64,000 bases of DNA from Corynebacterium freneyi. GTDB lineage: Bacteria > Actinomycetota > Actinomycetes > Mycobacteriales > Mycobacteriaceae. The notes under the pieces are model-generated. The model was not told the DNA's origin. It saw nothing but the letters and a program-made list of their open reading frames with translations, and did not search any database. Each line of letters begins with the position of its first letter. Positions within the stretch are counted from its first letter, which is position 1. Where the stretch lies: positions 2,480,001 to 2,544,000 of the forward strand of contig NZ_CP047357.1 in assembly GCF_030408835.1 (NCBI RefSeq), written 5' to 3'. The position numbers and the translations under genes are program-made. This document shows positions 36,238 through 44,610 of this stretch, in pieces.

Positions 36238-37346
36238 CAGATCCGCGGCAACGGATCGCCGACGAGCATGTCCACCATGCGGGTGCCGCCGAAACCGGTG
36301 ACCAGCACCACCGATGCGGCGGGTTCGGCGACGACGCGGCCGATGACGCGGGCCTCCGGGGCACCGGCCCCGTGCAGCGCCGCGATGGCCGCCTCGGCGG
36401 AGGCATCCGGGACGACGGCGGTGAACGTGCCTTCGTTGGCCACGTACAGGGGGTCGATGCCGAGCATGTCGCACGCGGCGCGGGTCATGTCGCGCACGGC
36501 GATCGCCGAGTCGTCGAGGACGATGCCTTTGCCGGAACCGCGGGCGAGTTCGTTCATGACCGTGGCCACGCCGCCGCGGGTGGCGTCGCGGAGGAAACGG
36601 ACGTCCGGCACGGCGGCGAACAGGGCCTCCACCAGATCGTTGACGGCGCGGGTGTCGGACTGGATCGGCGCGTCGATGGCCAGGTCGCCGCGGGCCATCA
36701 TCACCGACATGCCGTGATCGGCGATGGGGCCCGACACGATGATCCGGTCGCCTTCCCCGATTTCGCCGTATCCGGTGCGCCGACCGGCGGGCACCACGCC
36801 CACGCCCGCGGTGGTGACGTACATCTTGTCGCACGCCCCGCGGGGCACGACCTTCGTGTCCCCGGCGACGATGTCCACCCCGGCCCGCCGGGCCGCACGC
36901 GCCATCGATTCGACGATGCGCCGCAGCACATCGATGGGCAGGCCCTCCTCCAGCACGAACGCCGCCGTGATCGCCTTCGGCGCCGCGCCGGCCATCGCCA
37001 GGTCGTTGACCGTGCCGTTGACGGCCAGCTCCCCGATGTCGCCGCCGGGGAACTCGATGGGGTTGACCACGTACGAGTCGGTGGACATGGCCAGGGACCC
37101 GCCGGCCGCGGCCTCCCCCAGCACCCCGGCCAGGGGCAGCACCGCGGAGTCGCCGCCGTCGGGCAGGACGTCTCCGCCGAAGATCTCCCAGAAGACGTTT
37201 TCCACCAGCGCCGCCGACGCCTTGCCACCGGCTCCGTGGGCGAGCGTCACGTGGTCGTCGCGAAGCCTGTGCTTGCGCGCCCGCACGCGGTCGATGTTGG
37301 CGTTGACCCGGCCCTCGTCGTCGTTGAGGCGGTTTTTGGGATCCAC
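36234..37346 (-). CDS. hypE: HypE thiocarboxamide dehydratase
   Basis: Dehydrates the HypF-carbamoylated C-terminal cysteine to a thiocyanate. The 370-residue protein begins its core with VTLAHGAGGKA and ends in PLPRIC, with the essential terminal Cys370. AIRS/PurM-like fold motifs (GDSAVLPLAG, ADHGMSVMMARG) are present. GTG 37346 has AAGGAG at good spacing. Last gene of the hypC-hypD-hypE operon. Confidence 0.96.
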   Translation of the reverse strand: MDPKNRLNDDEGRVNANIDRVRARKHRLRDDHVTLAHGAGGKASAALVENVFWEIFGGDVLPDGGDSAVLPLAGVLGEAAAGGSLAMSTDSYVVNPIEFPGGDIGELAVNGTVNDLAMAGAAPKAITAAFVLEEGLPIDVLRRIVESMARAARRAGVDIVAGDTKVVPRGACDKMYVTTAGVGVVPAGRRTGYGEIGEGDRIIVSGPIADHGMSVMMARGDLAIDAPIQSDTRAVNDLVEALFAAVPDVRFLRDATRGGVATVMNELARGSGKGIVLDDSAIAVRDMTRAACDMLGIDPLYVANEGTFTAVVPDASAEAAIAALHGAGAPEARVIGRVVAEPAASVVLVTGFGGTRMVDMLVGDPLPRIC

Positions 37347-37415
37347 TGCTGCTCCTTCGTCGGGCGGGTTGTCGTCGCGGTGTCGGGCCGGGTCAGCCGG
37401 CTCAGTCGTGCCGGG

Positions 37416-38567
37416 TCAGTTCGGACGGGAGCCCAGCTCGACGGTGACCTTCCGGTCGATGCGGCCGAAGTTGTAATACGCCGCGCAGGCGCCCTCGGGC
37501 GAGACCATGCACGTGCCGATCGGCGTGTCCGGGGTGCATGCCGTGCCGAACACCCGACATTCCCACGGCTTGATCCGGCCGGTGAGCACCGACCCGCATT
37601 CGCAGGCCACGGGATCCGGGATCAGCGCACCGGGGACGGTGAACCGCTTCTCCGCGTCCCACTGGGCGTACTCGTCGGCGATGCCCAGGCCGGAGTCGTC
37701 GAGCCACCCCAGGCCGCGCCATTCGAAGCGGTCGCGGACGGTGAAGACCCGATCCAGCAGAGCCTCCGCGGCGGGATTGCCCTCGGCCCGGACGACGCGC
37801 GCGTACTGGTTGCCCACCGTCGCCTTGCCGGCGGCGACGTCGCCGGAAACGAACTGTTCCAGGAGCATCGCCGCCGCCTGCAGGATGTCGAGCGGTTCGA
37901 AGCCGGCGACGACGCACGGCATGCCGAACTCGTCCGGCAGGAAATCGAACGCCTTCGTACCCACGACCGTGGCCACGTGGCCGGGGCCGATGAACCCGTC
38001 GACCTCCGTTTCCCCGCCGTCGACGATCGCCCGCAGCGGAGGTTCGATGGTGACGTGGTTGGAGAACACCGAAAAATTCGGCACCGCTTTACGACGGGCC
38101 GCCTCCAGCGTCACCGCCGTGGACGGCGCGGTCGTCTCGAACCCCACGGCGAAGAACACGACGTGCTTGTCCGGGTTTTCCTGCGCCAACTTCAACGCGT
38201 CCAACGGCGAATACACGAAACGGACGTCTGCGCCCCGCGCGCGGGCGTCGAGAAGCGAACCATCCGACCCCGGCACCCGCATCATGTCGCCGAACGTGGC
38301 CAGGATGACGTCGTCCTGGGCGGCGAGCCACAGCGCATCGTCGACGCGGCCCATCGGGATCACGCACACCGGACACCCGGGGCCGTGGACCAGCTCGATG
38401 TTCTCCGGCAGGAGGTTCTCCAGGCCATAGCGGTAAATGGTGTGCGTATGGCCGCCGCAGACCTCCATCAAGGCGATGGGGGCCTCCAGCTTCGCGGCAT
38501 TGGCCTCGATGGCCCGCAGCAGCTTCTTCGCCGCCGCCGGGTCACGGAATTCGTCGACGTACTTCAT
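37416..38567 (-). CDS. hypD: HypD Fe-S scaffold protein
   Basis: With HypC it assembles the Fe(CN)2CO unit. The 383-residue protein shows LMEVCGGHTHTIYRYG, HGPGCPVCVIP, GFETTAPSTA and the C-terminal [4Fe-4S] region (GALIPDPVACECG, CRVFGTACTPDTPIGTCMVSPEG). All catalytic cysteines are present. Lies 12 bases after hypC. Confidence 0.97.
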   Translation of the reverse strand: MKYVDEFRDPAAAKKLLRAIEANAAKLEAPIALMEVCGGHTHTIYRYGLENLLPENIELVHGPGCPVCVIPMGRVDDALWLAAQDDVILATFGDMMRVPGSDGSLLDARARGADVRFVYSPLDALKLAQENPDKHVVFFAVGFETTAPSTAVTLEAARRKAVPNFSVFSNHVTIEPPLRAIVDGGETEVDGFIGPGHVATVVGTKAFDFLPDEFGMPCVVAGFEPLDILQAAAMLLEQFVSGDVAAGKATVGNQYARVVRAEGNPAAEALLDRVFTVRDRFEWRGLGWLDDSGLGIADEYAQWDAEKRFTVPGALIPDPVACECGSVLTGRIKPWECRVFGTACTPDTPIGTCMVSPEGACAAYYNFGRIDRKVTVELGSRPN

Positions 38568-38579
38568 CTGCTCCCCCGC

Positions 38580-38849
38580 TCATTCGATCCGGCTGGTGGT
38601 GAACGAATCGACTTCGTCGGCGAGCACGTCCCCGCCGAGCCTCTCGATCTGCGTCAACGTCAACGCCGCCTCTTCCTCGTCGATCTTGCTCAACGCGAAA
38701 CCGACGTGCACCAGCACCCAATCCCCCACGGCGAGCGCTTCGTCGAGAAGCAGATCCGTGGCGATCATCCGTTCGACGCCGCTGATGGCCACCTTCGCCC
38801 GGGAAGGGTCCGGGATATCGACGATCTGGGCGGGAATGCCGAGGCACAT
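38580..38849 (-). CDS. hypC: HypC hydrogenase chaperone (hypCDE operon copy)
   Basis: An 89-residue HypC starting MCLGIPAQIVDI; Cys2 binds the Fe(CN)2CO precursor. VGDWVLVHVGFALSKID is the typical core. ATG 38849 is preferred over an in-frame ATG four codons upstream because Cys2 must be second; GGAG lies 6 bases before it. First gene of the hypC-hypD-hypE operon and the presumed partner of the main large subunit. Confidence 0.94.
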   Translation of the reverse strand: MCLGIPAQIVDIPDPSRAKVAISGVERMIATDLLLDEALAVGDWVLVHVGFALSKIDEEEAALTLTQIERLGGDVLADEVDSFTTSRIE

Positions 38850-39024
38850 GACGTTCTCCACGTTCTTCTACGGAGGCGTTGTCGTTCTCTGCGGAGGCGC
38901 CGTCGACGGGGACGATCCCGACCCCGCCTGGCAAAGACGCATCCAGGTTACGGATCCGACCTTACAACCTCCCCCGGATCGCAAGCCGAATGCTCGGCCC
39001 ACGCACGACGGTGGTGAACATGGG

Positions 39025-39040
39025 TAACATGCCATGTCAC
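39025..39040. promoter_or_regulatory. Dyad between hypC and sodC
   Basis: GTAACATGCCATGTCAC centres on a perfect ACATG-C-CATGT dyad in the divergent gap between hypC and sodC. It is placed like an operator for one or both; the regulator is unknown. Confidence 0.3.
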
Positions 39041-39110
39041 GGGTCACACCGACTGACCGGCCTTCGACGCGGCGCACCGCCGATCGATTCCCGACACGAC
39101 AGGAGAGACC

Positions 39111-39776
39111 ATGCGACACCGCACCACCCGCCTCACCGCAGCGACGCTCGGCGCCGCCGCCCTGACGCTCGGCCTCGCGGCCTGCGCGGACGACGACGGC
39201 GGAACCACGGCAGCCACCACCGACGCGTCGCCGACCGGCTCGTCCGCGGCCGCCGACGACGAAGCCTTCGCGACGGCCACCCTCAAAAACCCCGACGGCG
39301 CCGAAGCTGGCACGGTCACCTTCGCCGAGGACGGCGAGCGCGTCACCGTCACCGTGGAGGTCGGCGACCTCGAACCCGGATTCCGCGGCTTCCACATCCA
39401 CGCCACGGGCCTGTGCGAGCCGAACAGCCAGTCCCCCGACGGCGAGAAGACCGGCGACTTCCTCTCCGCGGGCGGCCATCTGACCGGCGACGCCGACGCC
39501 GAGGGCCACGGCAACCCGGATGGCGGAGTCGGCCATGCCGGCGACCTGCCCTCGCTGCTGGTCGGCGAGGACGGCACCGCGTCGATGACGTTCACCACCG
39601 ACAGACTGACCAAGGACCTGCTTCTCGACGACGACGGTTCGGCCGTCATGGTCCACTCCAAGGCGGACAACTACGCCAACATCCCCGAGCGATACGCCGA
39701 GGATGGCCCGGACGCCGACACCTTGAAGACCGGCGACGCCGGCGACCGCGCGCTGTGCGGAGTGATCGAGGAGTAG
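39111..39776 (+). CDS. sodC: Cu/Zn superoxide dismutase lipoprotein
   Basis: Extracytoplasmic superoxide dismutase, 221 residues, with a lipoprotein signal (lipobox GLAAC, Cys25). Copper and zinc ligands occur in FRGFHIHATGLC, SAGGHLTG, GHGNPDGGVGHAGDLP and AVMVHSKADNY, and the disulfide partner in GDRALCGVIEE. Divergent from hypC. It probably protects surface proteins; a link to the neighbouring hydrogenase is only inference. AGGAGAGACC precedes the ATG. Confidence 0.93.
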   Translation: MRHRTTRLTAATLGAAALTLGLAACADDDGGTTAATTDASPTGSSAAADDEAFATATLKNPDGAEAGTVTFAEDGERVTVTVEVGDLEPGFRGFHIHATGLCEPNSQSPDGEKTGDFLSAGGHLTGDADAEGHGNPDGGVGHAGDLPSLLVGEDGTASMTFTTDRLTKDLLLDDDGSAVMVHSKADNYANIPERYAEDGPDADTLKTGDAGDRALCGVIEE

Positions 39777-39824
39777 CCGAGCCGCAGAGCCCGGACTACC
39801 CCGGAGCCCGGACCGGTGCCCGGC

Positions 39825-41255
39825 CTAGAGGATGTCGCCCGGCGTGTAGGCGGCGGCCTCCGGGTACTTGTCGACGAGCGCGTTGACCCGCGCGACGACC
39901 CGGTCGACCTGGGACTCCGCGGCGCCGATGAACGCGTGACGGTCGGCGAGGGCGGCGCGCAGGCCCTCCTCGTCCAGCGGGATGCGGTCATCGGCGGCCA
40001 GACGCTCGACCAGCGACTGCTCGGCGCCCTTCTCGCGCATGTCCAGCGCGGAACCGACGGCGTGTTCCTTGATGACCTCGTGGGCCTCCTCGCGGCCGAC
40101 GCCCGCGCGCACGCAGGCCATGAGGACCTTGGTGGACGCCAGGAACGGCAGGTAGCGCTCCAACTCGCGGTCGATCATGGCCGGGAAGGCGCCGAACTCG
40201 TCGAGGACGGTGAGGAACGTCTCGAACATGCCGTCCATCGCGAAAAACGCGTCCGGCAACGCGACGCGGCGGACCACGGAGCAGGACACGTCGCCCTCGT
40301 TCCACTGGTTGCCGGCCAGCTCCGACAGCATGGTCATGTAGCCGCGCAGGATCACCTGGAAACCGCCGACGCGCTCGCAGGAGCGGGCGTTCATCTTGTG
40401 CGGCATCGCCGACGAGCCGACCTGGCCCTCCTTGAAGCCCTCGGTGACGATCTCGTTGCCGGCCATCAGGCGAATGGTCGTGGCCAGCGACGACGGGCCG
40501 GCGCCGAGCTCGACCAGCGCGGACAGGGCGTCGAAGTCGAGGGTGCGCGGGTAGACCTGGCCGACCGAGTCGAAGACGCGGGTGAAGCCCAGGCCCTCGG
40601 CGATCTCCGCCTCCAGCGACGCCAGCGCGGACTCGTCGCCGTCGAGCAGATCCAGCATGTCCTGCGCGGTGCCCATCGGGCCCTTGATGCCGCGCAGCGG
40701 GTACCGGTCGATGAGGTCCTCGATGCGCTCGATGCCCAGCAGCATCTCGTCGGCGGCGGAGGCGAAGCGCTTGCCCAGCGTCGTCGCCTGCGCGGCGACG
40801 TTGTGCGACCGGCCGGCCATGACCAGCGACTGGTAGGCCGCGGCCTTTTCCGCGGTGCGGGCGACGACGGCGACGGCCTTGTCGCGCACCGCACGCAGCG
40901 ACTGCAGGATCTGCAGCTGCTCGACGTTTTCCGTCAGGTCGCGGCTGGTCATGCCCTTGTGAATGTGCTCCGTGCCCGCCAGGTCGCAGAACTCCTCGAT
41001 GCGGGCCTTGACGTCATGGCGCGTGATGCGCTCGCGTCGGGCGATGGAATCGAGGTCCACCTGGTCGATGACTGCCTCGTACTTCTCGATGGTGCCCTCC
41101 GGCACCTCGATGCCGCGCGCCGCCTGCGCCTTCAGCACGGCGAGCCACAGCCGCCGCTCCAGGATGATCTTGTGCTCGGGGCTCCACAGTTCCGCGAGTT
41201 CCGCGGACGCGTAGCGGTTTGCCAGGACGTTTGCGATCTTCTTCTTGTTGGCCAC
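39825..41255 (-). CDS. purB: Adenylosuccinate lyase
   Basis: Cleaves SAICAR and adenylosuccinate in purine synthesis. The 476-residue protein carries the TSRDLTENVEQLQI segment (catalytic loop), AGRSHNVAAQATTLG with the catalytic His, and the superfamily signature GSSAMPHKMN. Converges on sodC with a 48-base gap. It restarts the core purine neighbourhood beyond the accessory region. Confidence 0.96.
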   Translation of the reverse strand: MANKKKIANVLANRYASAELAELWSPEHKIILERRLWLAVLKAQAARGIEVPEGTIEKYEAVIDQVDLDSIARRERITRHDVKARIEEFCDLAGTEHIHKGMTSRDLTENVEQLQILQSLRAVRDKAVAVVARTAEKAAAYQSLVMAGRSHNVAAQATTLGKRFASAADEMLLGIERIEDLIDRYPLRGIKGPMGTAQDMLDLLDGDESALASLEAEIAEGLGFTRVFDSVGQVYPRTLDFDALSALVELGAGPSSLATTIRLMAGNEIVTEGFKEGQVGSSAMPHKMNARSCERVGGFQVILRGYMTMLSELAGNQWNEGDVSCSVVRRVALPDAFFAMDGMFETFLTVLDEFGAFPAMIDRELERYLPFLASTKVLMACVRAGVGREEAHEVIKEHAVGSALDMREKGAEQSLVERLAADDRIPLDEEGLRAALADRHAFIGAAESQVDRVVARVNALVDKYPEAAAYTPGDIL

Positions 41256-41313
41256 GCACCCAAGTATTCCATGACGGGCGGATCGCCCGGTTCCGGCTCA
41301 CCCCGCCCCCGGC

Positions 41314-42705
41314 TCACCCTCTCCCGGTGTGCCGCTCCGCCAGGGTTCGGAACCCGCGGTCGAGGTCGTCGATGAGATCGGCGACGTCCTCGAGGCCTAT
41401 GGACAGCCGGATGGTCGAATCCGTGATGCCGGCGGCGGCATTGGCCTCCGGCGTCCCCTGCCGATGCGTGGTCGAGTTCGGGTGCACGACCAGCGAACGC
41501 ACGTCGCCGACGTTGACCAGGTTGCTGAACAACCGCAACGCGTCGATGAAGGCCCAGGCGTCTTCGCGGCCGCCGTCGATGTCAAAGGAGAACACCGAAC
41601 CGGCGCCGTCCAGCCCCAGCCTTTCCTTCACCGGATGCCATGGCGACCCGGGCAGTCCCGCATGGTTCACCTTCACCACCTCGGGACGCCCGGCGAGGTA
41701 CCTCGCAATGGCTGCGGCGGAGTCGTTGTGGCGGGCGACCCGAAGATCGAGGGTGTCCAGCCCCTGCGCCAACTGCCAAGCCGCCTGCGCCGACTGGCAC
41801 CCGCCGGTGTCGCGCAGGACACCGGTGCGGGCTCGGATGGCGAACGCCTCCGGCCCGAAGGCCTCCGTGAACACCAGACCGTGGTACGTCGGATCGGGCT
41901 CGGACAGCGTGGGAAACACCGGTCTGCCGTCGCGTCGCACGTTCCAATCGAACGTGCCCCCGTCGGTCAATGCGCCGCCGACGTACGAGGAGTTGCCGGT
42001 GAGGAACTTGGTGGTCGAGTTGACGACGATGTCCGCGCCCAGCTCGATCGGCCGCACGAGCGCGGGCGTGGCGAACGTGTTGTCGACGATCAGGGGAACC
42101 CCATGTGCGTGGGCGGCGTCGGCCACCGCCGGAATGTCCAGGATGTCGGCCAGCGGGTTGCCGATGGTCTCGCCGAAGAACGCTACGGTCTCCGGCTCCG
42201 CGGCCGCCGACCAGCTGCCCGGGTCGTCCGGATCGTCGACGAACGTGGTCCGCACCCCGAATCTCGCCAATGTGGAGGTCAGCAGCGTAACGGTTCCTCC
42301 GTACAGCCGCGGAGATGCGACGACGTGGGACCCCGCCGCCGTCAGCGTGACCAGGGCGGCGTGGATGGCCGCCATGCCTGAGGAGAACAGCACCGTGTGT
42401 ACGCCGCCTTCCAGGGAGGTGATCCGCTTTTCCACCGCCTCCACCGTGGGATTCGTCGTGCGGCTATAGGTGTATCCGACCTCGGCCAGGTCAAACAGGG
42501 CCGCGCCCGTGCGGGAGTCCGGGAAGACGAAGGACGCCGATTGGTGGATCGGCAGGCCACGGGCGTGCGCGTCCGAGTCCACGACATGCCCGACGTGGAT
42601 CTGCCGCGTGGCAAAGCCCCACGCTCCCGGTTCGGAATTGTCGTAGTTCGTCGACGACGCGGGCCGAGCGACGTCGACGGCAGGGGAAACGCTGTTCGTG
42701 TTCAT
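41314..42705 (-). CDS. metY: O-acetylhomoserine sulfhydrylase
   Basis: PLP enzyme making homocysteine from O-acetylhomoserine and sulfide. The 463-residue protein has VFSSGMAAIHAAL-like FSSGMAAIHAAL, FGETIGNPLADI, the PLP lysine in NSTTKFLTGNSS and the C-terminal NLVNVGDVRSLVVHP loop typical of MetY. Start at ATG 42705. A McbR-type operator lies 22 bases upstream, consistent with sulfur-dependent repression. Confidence 0.95.
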   Translation of the reverse strand: MNTNSVSPAVDVARPASSTNYDNSEPGAWGFATRQIHVGHVVDSDAHARGLPIHQSASFVFPDSRTGAALFDLAEVGYTYSRTTNPTVEAVEKRITSLEGGVHTVLFSSGMAAIHAALVTLTAAGSHVVASPRLYGGTVTLLTSTLARFGVRTTFVDDPDDPGSWSAAAEPETVAFFGETIGNPLADILDIPAVADAAHAHGVPLIVDNTFATPALVRPIELGADIVVNSTTKFLTGNSSYVGGALTDGGTFDWNVRRDGRPVFPTLSEPDPTYHGLVFTEAFGPEAFAIRARTGVLRDTGGCQSAQAAWQLAQGLDTLDLRVARHNDSAAAIARYLAGRPEVVKVNHAGLPGSPWHPVKERLGLDGAGSVFSFDIDGGREDAWAFIDALRLFSNLVNVGDVRSLVVHPNSTTHRQGTPEANAAAGITDSTIRLSIGLEDVADLIDDLDRGFRTLAERHTGRG

Positions 42706-42726
42706 GGCGGGATCATGACACACATA

Positions 42727-42742
42727 CAGACAGAGCGGTCTA
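42727..42742. promoter_or_regulatory. McbR-type operator between metY and the 2-oxoglutarate oxygenase
   Basis: CAGAC-AGAGCG-GTCTA matches the McbR consensus TAGAC-N6-GTCTA known from Corynebacterium glutamicum sulfur metabolism, with one difference. It sits in the 135-base divergent gap and could control both genes. Confidence 0.7.
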
Positions 42743-42840
42743 GTTTGTTTCATGGCGAACGGAACGGTTCCCCGTTCCGCTCCGCCGGGCCAGAGTGGGC
42801 TGTGACCCAAAAGACGAAAGCGAAAGGACGAGCACTTCCC

Positions 42841-43857
42841 ATGAACGCCACGACGACCACGACCACCGCCGCCGATACCGATGCTTTGCCGGTAGTCGAC
42901 CTGTCCCGCGCCGGCGAACCCGGTTTCCGCGACCACCTACTCCGCGCCGCGCACGAGGTGGGATTCTTCTACCTCACCGGAACGGGGATCCCGCAGGAGA
43001 CCTTCGACGAGCTCTTCGCCCTCGCCGAGGAATTCTTCGCGCTGCCCGACGACGCGAAGAAGAAAGTGGAGAACCTGGCCAGCCCCCACTTCCGCGGCTG
43101 GGCCCGCCACGGTGGCGAGTACACCAACGGAGAGATCGACTGGCGCGAACAGATCGACATCGGCATCGACCGCGATCCCATCCCCGTGGAGGACATCCGC
43201 CACGACTACGAAATCCTCATCGGGCCGAACCTCTGGCCGGAGGAACTCCCCCGCTTCCGCGAGGCGATCATCACGTACCGCGAGCGACTCCACGACGTCG
43301 CCCGCTCCCTGCTCCACGAGTGGCTGGCGGCCCTCGGGCAGGATCCCGGCGCCCTCGACGACGCCTTCGCCGACCCCGACACGCTGATCAAGGTGATTCG
43401 CTACCCCGGCCGCTCGGAGGACGAGGGCCGCCAGGGCGTCGGCGCGCACAAGGACTCCGGCATCCTCACTCTCCTGTTGCTGGCGCCGGGCAGCACGGGA
43501 CTGCAGGTGAAAACGGACTCCGGTTGGCGCGACGTGCCGCCGCGCGAGGGCAGCCTGGTGGTCAACATCGGCGAGATGCTGGAGCTGGTCACCGACGGAT
43601 ACCTCAAGGCCACGGTCCATCGCGTGCTGTCGCCGGAGCCGGGTACCACGCGCCTGAGCATCCCCCTGTTCTTCAACCCGAATTACTCCGCCACCCTCGA
43701 GCGCCTGCCCCTGCCCGCCGAACTGGCCCGCGAGGCGACGGGGTACCGCAGCACCGACGATGACGTGCTGCACCGGACCTACGGGAAGAACACCCTGAAG
43801 TTCCGGGTGCGCTCCCACCCCGACGTCACGGCGAAGCACCACCCTCACCTGCTCTGA
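42841..43857 (+). CDS. Isopenicillin-N-synthase-family Fe(II)/2-oxoglutarate oxygenase
   Basis: A 338-residue non-haem iron oxygenase: N-terminal DIOX domain (PVVDLSR, HEVGFFYLTGTGIP) and the double-stranded helix domain with the iron facial triad HKD in GAHKDSGILTLL and His in ATVHRVLSP, plus the R-x-S pair in TTRLSIPLFF that binds 2-oxoglutarate. Substrate unknown. Divergent from metY across a McbR-like operator, which hints at sulfur-compound metabolism. AAAGGA lies upstream at somewhat long spacing. Confidence 0.85.
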   Translation: MNATTTTTTAADTDALPVVDLSRAGEPGFRDHLLRAAHEVGFFYLTGTGIPQETFDELFALAEEFFALPDDAKKKVENLASPHFRGWARHGGEYTNGEIDWREQIDIGIDRDPIPVEDIRHDYEILIGPNLWPEELPRFREAIITYRERLHDVARSLLHEWLAALGQDPGALDDAFADPDTLIKVIRYPGRSEDEGRQGVGAHKDSGILTLLLLAPGSTGLQVKTDSGWRDVPPREGSLVVNIGEMLELVTDGYLKATVHRVLSPEPGTTRLSIPLFFNPNYSATLERLPLPAELAREATGYRSTDDDVLHRTYGKNTLKFRVRSHPDVTAKHHPHLL

Positions 43858-43875
43858 GCGGGTGTCCGCCGCCTC

Positions 43876-44610
43876 TCACCTCCGCGCGGCGAACTTCTCC
43901 AGTTCGTCGACGGGCCCGGCGGCGATGACGAGGTCACCGGCCCGGAGCACGTCATCTGCGATGGCCCGTCGGAAAGCCTCGCCGCGCGGGCGGATGGCCA
44001 GGATCTGCACCGGGGAATCGCCGCGGGCGTTGACCTCGCCGACGCGGTGGTCGAGCACGGACACCGGTGGCGCGATCTTCGCCACGGCGAAGCCCCGCTC
44101 GAATTCGGCGTACTCCTGCACCTTGCCGCCCATGAGGTGGGCCACGCGCCGCCCCATGTCCGACTCGGGTCGGATGACGTGGTGCACGCCGATCTGGCCG
44201 AGGATCTTCGCGTGCGCCTGGTTGTCCGCCTTCGCCCAGACGCTGGGCACGCCCATGTCCACGACCGCCGAGGCGGTGAGCACCGACGCCTCGATGTTGG
44301 ATCCGATGGCGATGACCACGCGCCCCGCGTCCGCGACCCCCAGTTGGCGCAGCGCCTCGGGGTTGGTGGTGTCGGCGGTGACCACGTGGTCGAAGGTGGT
44401 CGCGCATTCCTGCACGACCCGGGGGTCGGCGTCGACGCACAGCACTTCGACGCCGCCGTCGACGAGTTCTTCGCCGAGGGCCTGGCCGAAGCGGCCCAGG
44501 CCGAGGATCACGACGAGTCCCGAGCCCGGCTCGGAGCGGTGTCCGTGGTGGGACACGGATTCGGCGGTTTCGTCTGCCGCGCGGTGTCCGCGGCGGAATG
44601 CGTTAGCCAA
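43876..44610 (-). CDS. ktrA: TrkA/KtrA potassium-channel regulatory subunit
   Basis: Cytoplasmic RCK protein (244 residues) that gates the KtrB channel. It has a Rossmann NAD/ATP site VVILGLGRFGQALGEEL, the acidic end of strand 2 (VLCVDADP) and a C-terminal RCK_C domain. A 30-residue basic, His-rich leader precedes the first strand. It overlaps ktrB by 8 bases, so the two are coupled. Confidence 0.92.
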   Translation of the reverse strand: MANAFRRGHRAADETAESVSHHGHRSEPGSGLVVILGLGRFGQALGEELVDGGVEVLCVDADPRVVQECATTFDHVVTADTTNPEALRQLGVADAGRVVIAIGSNIEASVLTASAVVDMGVPSVWAKADNQAHAKILGQIGVHHVIRPESDMGRRVAHLMGGKVQEYAEFERGFAVAKIAPPVSVLDHRVGEVNARGDSPVQILAIRPRGEAFRRAIADDVLRAGDLVIAAGPVDELEKFAARR

